Positions 62,948 through 64,000 of a stretch of DNA of 64,000 nt are shown one piece after another (the stretch's first letter is position 1; each line of letters opens with the position of its first letter). This DNA is from Opitutaceae bacterium. GTDB lineage: Bacteria > Verrucomicrobiota > Verrucomicrobiia > Opitutales > Opitutaceae. A program made the translations under genes and the position numbers. A model generated the notes under the pieces. It worked only from the letters and a program-made list of their open reading frames with translations. It had not been told where the DNA came from and searched no databases. Where the stretch lies: contig JADJTK010000001.1 of the NCBI GenBank assembly GCA_016711225.1, forward strand, positions 1 to 64,000, written 5' to 3'.

Positions 62948-64000
62948 TCACCAGGCCATGAGCTGGCGGAGATGGGCGGTCAGCTCGGCGGCGTTGCGCT
63001 GCGATTGCGCGCGGCTGGGATGCCAGTCAGCGCCGAAGCCGAGCGGGCCCTGGGCGGTGAGCTCGAAATAGGAAACACGCGGCGCGAGCTTGGGCGGAAG
63101 GGTTGCCTGCACGCGGCGCAAGGCGTCGCGCAGTTCGGCACGGTTGTTCATGGGGCCTTGGAGGAGGACGAGCTTGGCCCGCGGGTACTGCTGAAGGAGC
63201 TGCGTAGTGAATTGGCGGTAGGCGGCGACGAACTTGTCCACATCGGGCCCGCTCGTGCTGAAATCATTCGTGCCAAGGTTGATGCAGATCACCTGCGGCT
63301 TGAAGCGGTCCGGCTTCCACCGGGGCTGCTCGGTCTGGAAAAACTGGCGCGGGTAGATCGCCGGCATGGCGTCGGGGTTGCCCTCGCGCGGGCCGTTGTA
63401 ATTGCGGAGCATCCCGATGCCGGAGCGCGAGACGACGACGTAGTCGGCCTGCAGCGCCTCGACGGTGAGGCCGGTGTAGCCGTCGCAGAAGTTCTCGGTG
63501 TCGGCGGTGAAGCGCAGCTTGGGATCATCGACCTCGACGCCGTAGCCGCAGGTGATCGAGTCACCGACGAAAAGGATACGGCGGTCCGGCTCCCGGCCCC
63601 ACGGCAGCACGCTGGCGCCCGGGCTTAGCGTGAACCCGAGGAAGCGCGGCAGGCCGAGCATGGCCTCGGTCACGCGGACGATTTCGACGGTGTGTTCGCC
63701 GGGCGGGAGACCGGTGGCGAGGTTGTAGGTGCCGTCGGGGGCGTCGAGGCGGAGCTTGGCGCGGCGCTCGCCGTCGATGCGCACCAACACGAAGTTGGCC
63801 TTGGTGTCGTCGATCATCCGCATGGACACGGCGGTGCCCTTGAACCGCAGGCGAACGCGCGCGCCACTCCAGCCGAGCGCGACCTGTCCGGCGGCGACCT
63901 CGCCAGTGCGGCCAGAGTAGTGCAACTCCTGATGGGCGGGGCTTACGCCCAGGGCGTCGGTCGCCGGAGGAGAGGCTAGGATCTGGGTGGTCAGTGCCAG
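62948..64000 (-). CDS. SGNH/GDSL hydrolase, probably exported acetylxylan esterase-like (5' end outside window)
   Basis: At least 350 residues. The frame is open to the window edge and begins LALTTQILASPPATDALGVS, which looks like the end of a signal peptide, so the true start lies beyond 64000. An N-terminal jelly-roll domain (HYSGRTGEVAAGQVALGWSG ... VRLRFKGTAVSMRMIDD) is typical of family CE2 esterases. The SGNH catalytic blocks follow: block I ILFVGDSITCGYGVEVDDP (Ser), block III CINLGTNDFS (Asn) and block V GADWHPSRAQSQRNAAEL (Asp and His). CE2 enzymes remove acetyl groups from xylan or glucomannan. Substrate is inferred only from the domain pair. Confidence 0.85.
   Translation of the reverse strand: MALTTQILASPPATDALGVSPAHQELHYSGRTGEVAAGQVALGWSGARVRLRFKGTAVSMRMIDDTKANFVLVRIDGERRAKLRLDAPDGTYNLATGLPPGEHTVEIVRVTEAMLGLPRFLGFTLSPGASVLPWGREPDRRILFVGDSITCGYGVEVDDPKLRFTADTENFCDGYTGLTVEALQADYVVVSRSGIGMLRNYNGPREGNPDAMPAIYPRQFFQTEQPRWKPDRFKPQVICINLGTNDFSTSGPDVDKFVAAYRQFTTQLLQQYPRAKLVLLQGPMNNRAELRDALRRVQATLPPKLAPRVSYFELTAQGPLGFGADWHPSRAQSQRNAAELTAHLRQLMAW

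Overview
The window is GC-rich bacterial DNA with densely packed genes, many hairpin-forming intergenic repeats and a gene set that best fits a member of the Verrucomicrobiota, probably Opitutaceae-like. This placement is an inference. It rests on a three-gene succinate dehydrogenase with a single fused cytochrome b, a DUF5069-type protein, a surface esterase with the C-terminal adhesive-type domain I associate with verrucomicrobial exported proteins, a TMTC-like TPR membrane protein, and the repeat families. No rRNA or ribosomal marker is present to settle it.

Layout. 1-8.0 kb: a thrombospondin-type-3-like secreted protein, then a very large RHS/YD-repeat gene broken by frameshifts and a stop. 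It ends in a cysteine-rich tip followed 2 bp later by a small membrane protein that may be its immunity partner. 8.0-12.9 kb: a REP-associated tyrosine transposase (RAYT, HUH/Y1 family), its hairpin repeats, two further transposase fragments flanking a short asparaginase, and an AGCS amino-acid symporter. 12.9-19.9 kb: an MscS-type channel split in two frames, a broken BamE-like gene, a LytS/LytTR-type two-component pair and a YfgM-like TPR protein. 20-24.3 kb: an RND efflux pump and its adaptor. 24.5-27.3 kb: tRNA-Pro, a LysM protein, a NUDIX hydrolase and a PaaK-like adenylate-forming enzyme. 27.5-31.7 kb: sdhC, sdhA and sdhB, with a phage-type ORF6N gene between sdhA and sdhB. 31.9-44 kb: surface proteins, DUF5069, a phospholipase D-type synthase, an Ig-domain esterase, DUF1643, a B12-binding radical SAM protein carrying REP repeats inside its reading frame, a metallophosphoesterase and galactokinase. 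44-52 kb: S9 peptidase, prepilin peptidase, AroE, SufE and a TPR membrane protein. 52-64 kb: a hybrid sensor kinase beside a GH94 phosphorylase, a REP cluster, a toxin-antitoxin pair, an FnIII esterase, an M48 protease and an SGNH hydrolase cut by the window edge.

Two patterns run through the window. First, several families of short hairpins begin with GTAG (or end with CTAC), the hallmark of REP elements mobilised by RAYTs. They cluster behind the RAYT and elsewhere, and two 48-bp inverted-pair copies lie in frame inside the radical SAM gene. Second, separate low-complexity runs with 6-9 bp periods (STRR-like) occur next to start codons and inside genes.

At least ten genes, including sdhA, aroE and galK, are split by single frameshifts while both halves keep intact family motifs. 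For the housekeeping genes this looks more like sequencing or assembly indels than true decay. For RHS and RAYT real decay is equally possible.
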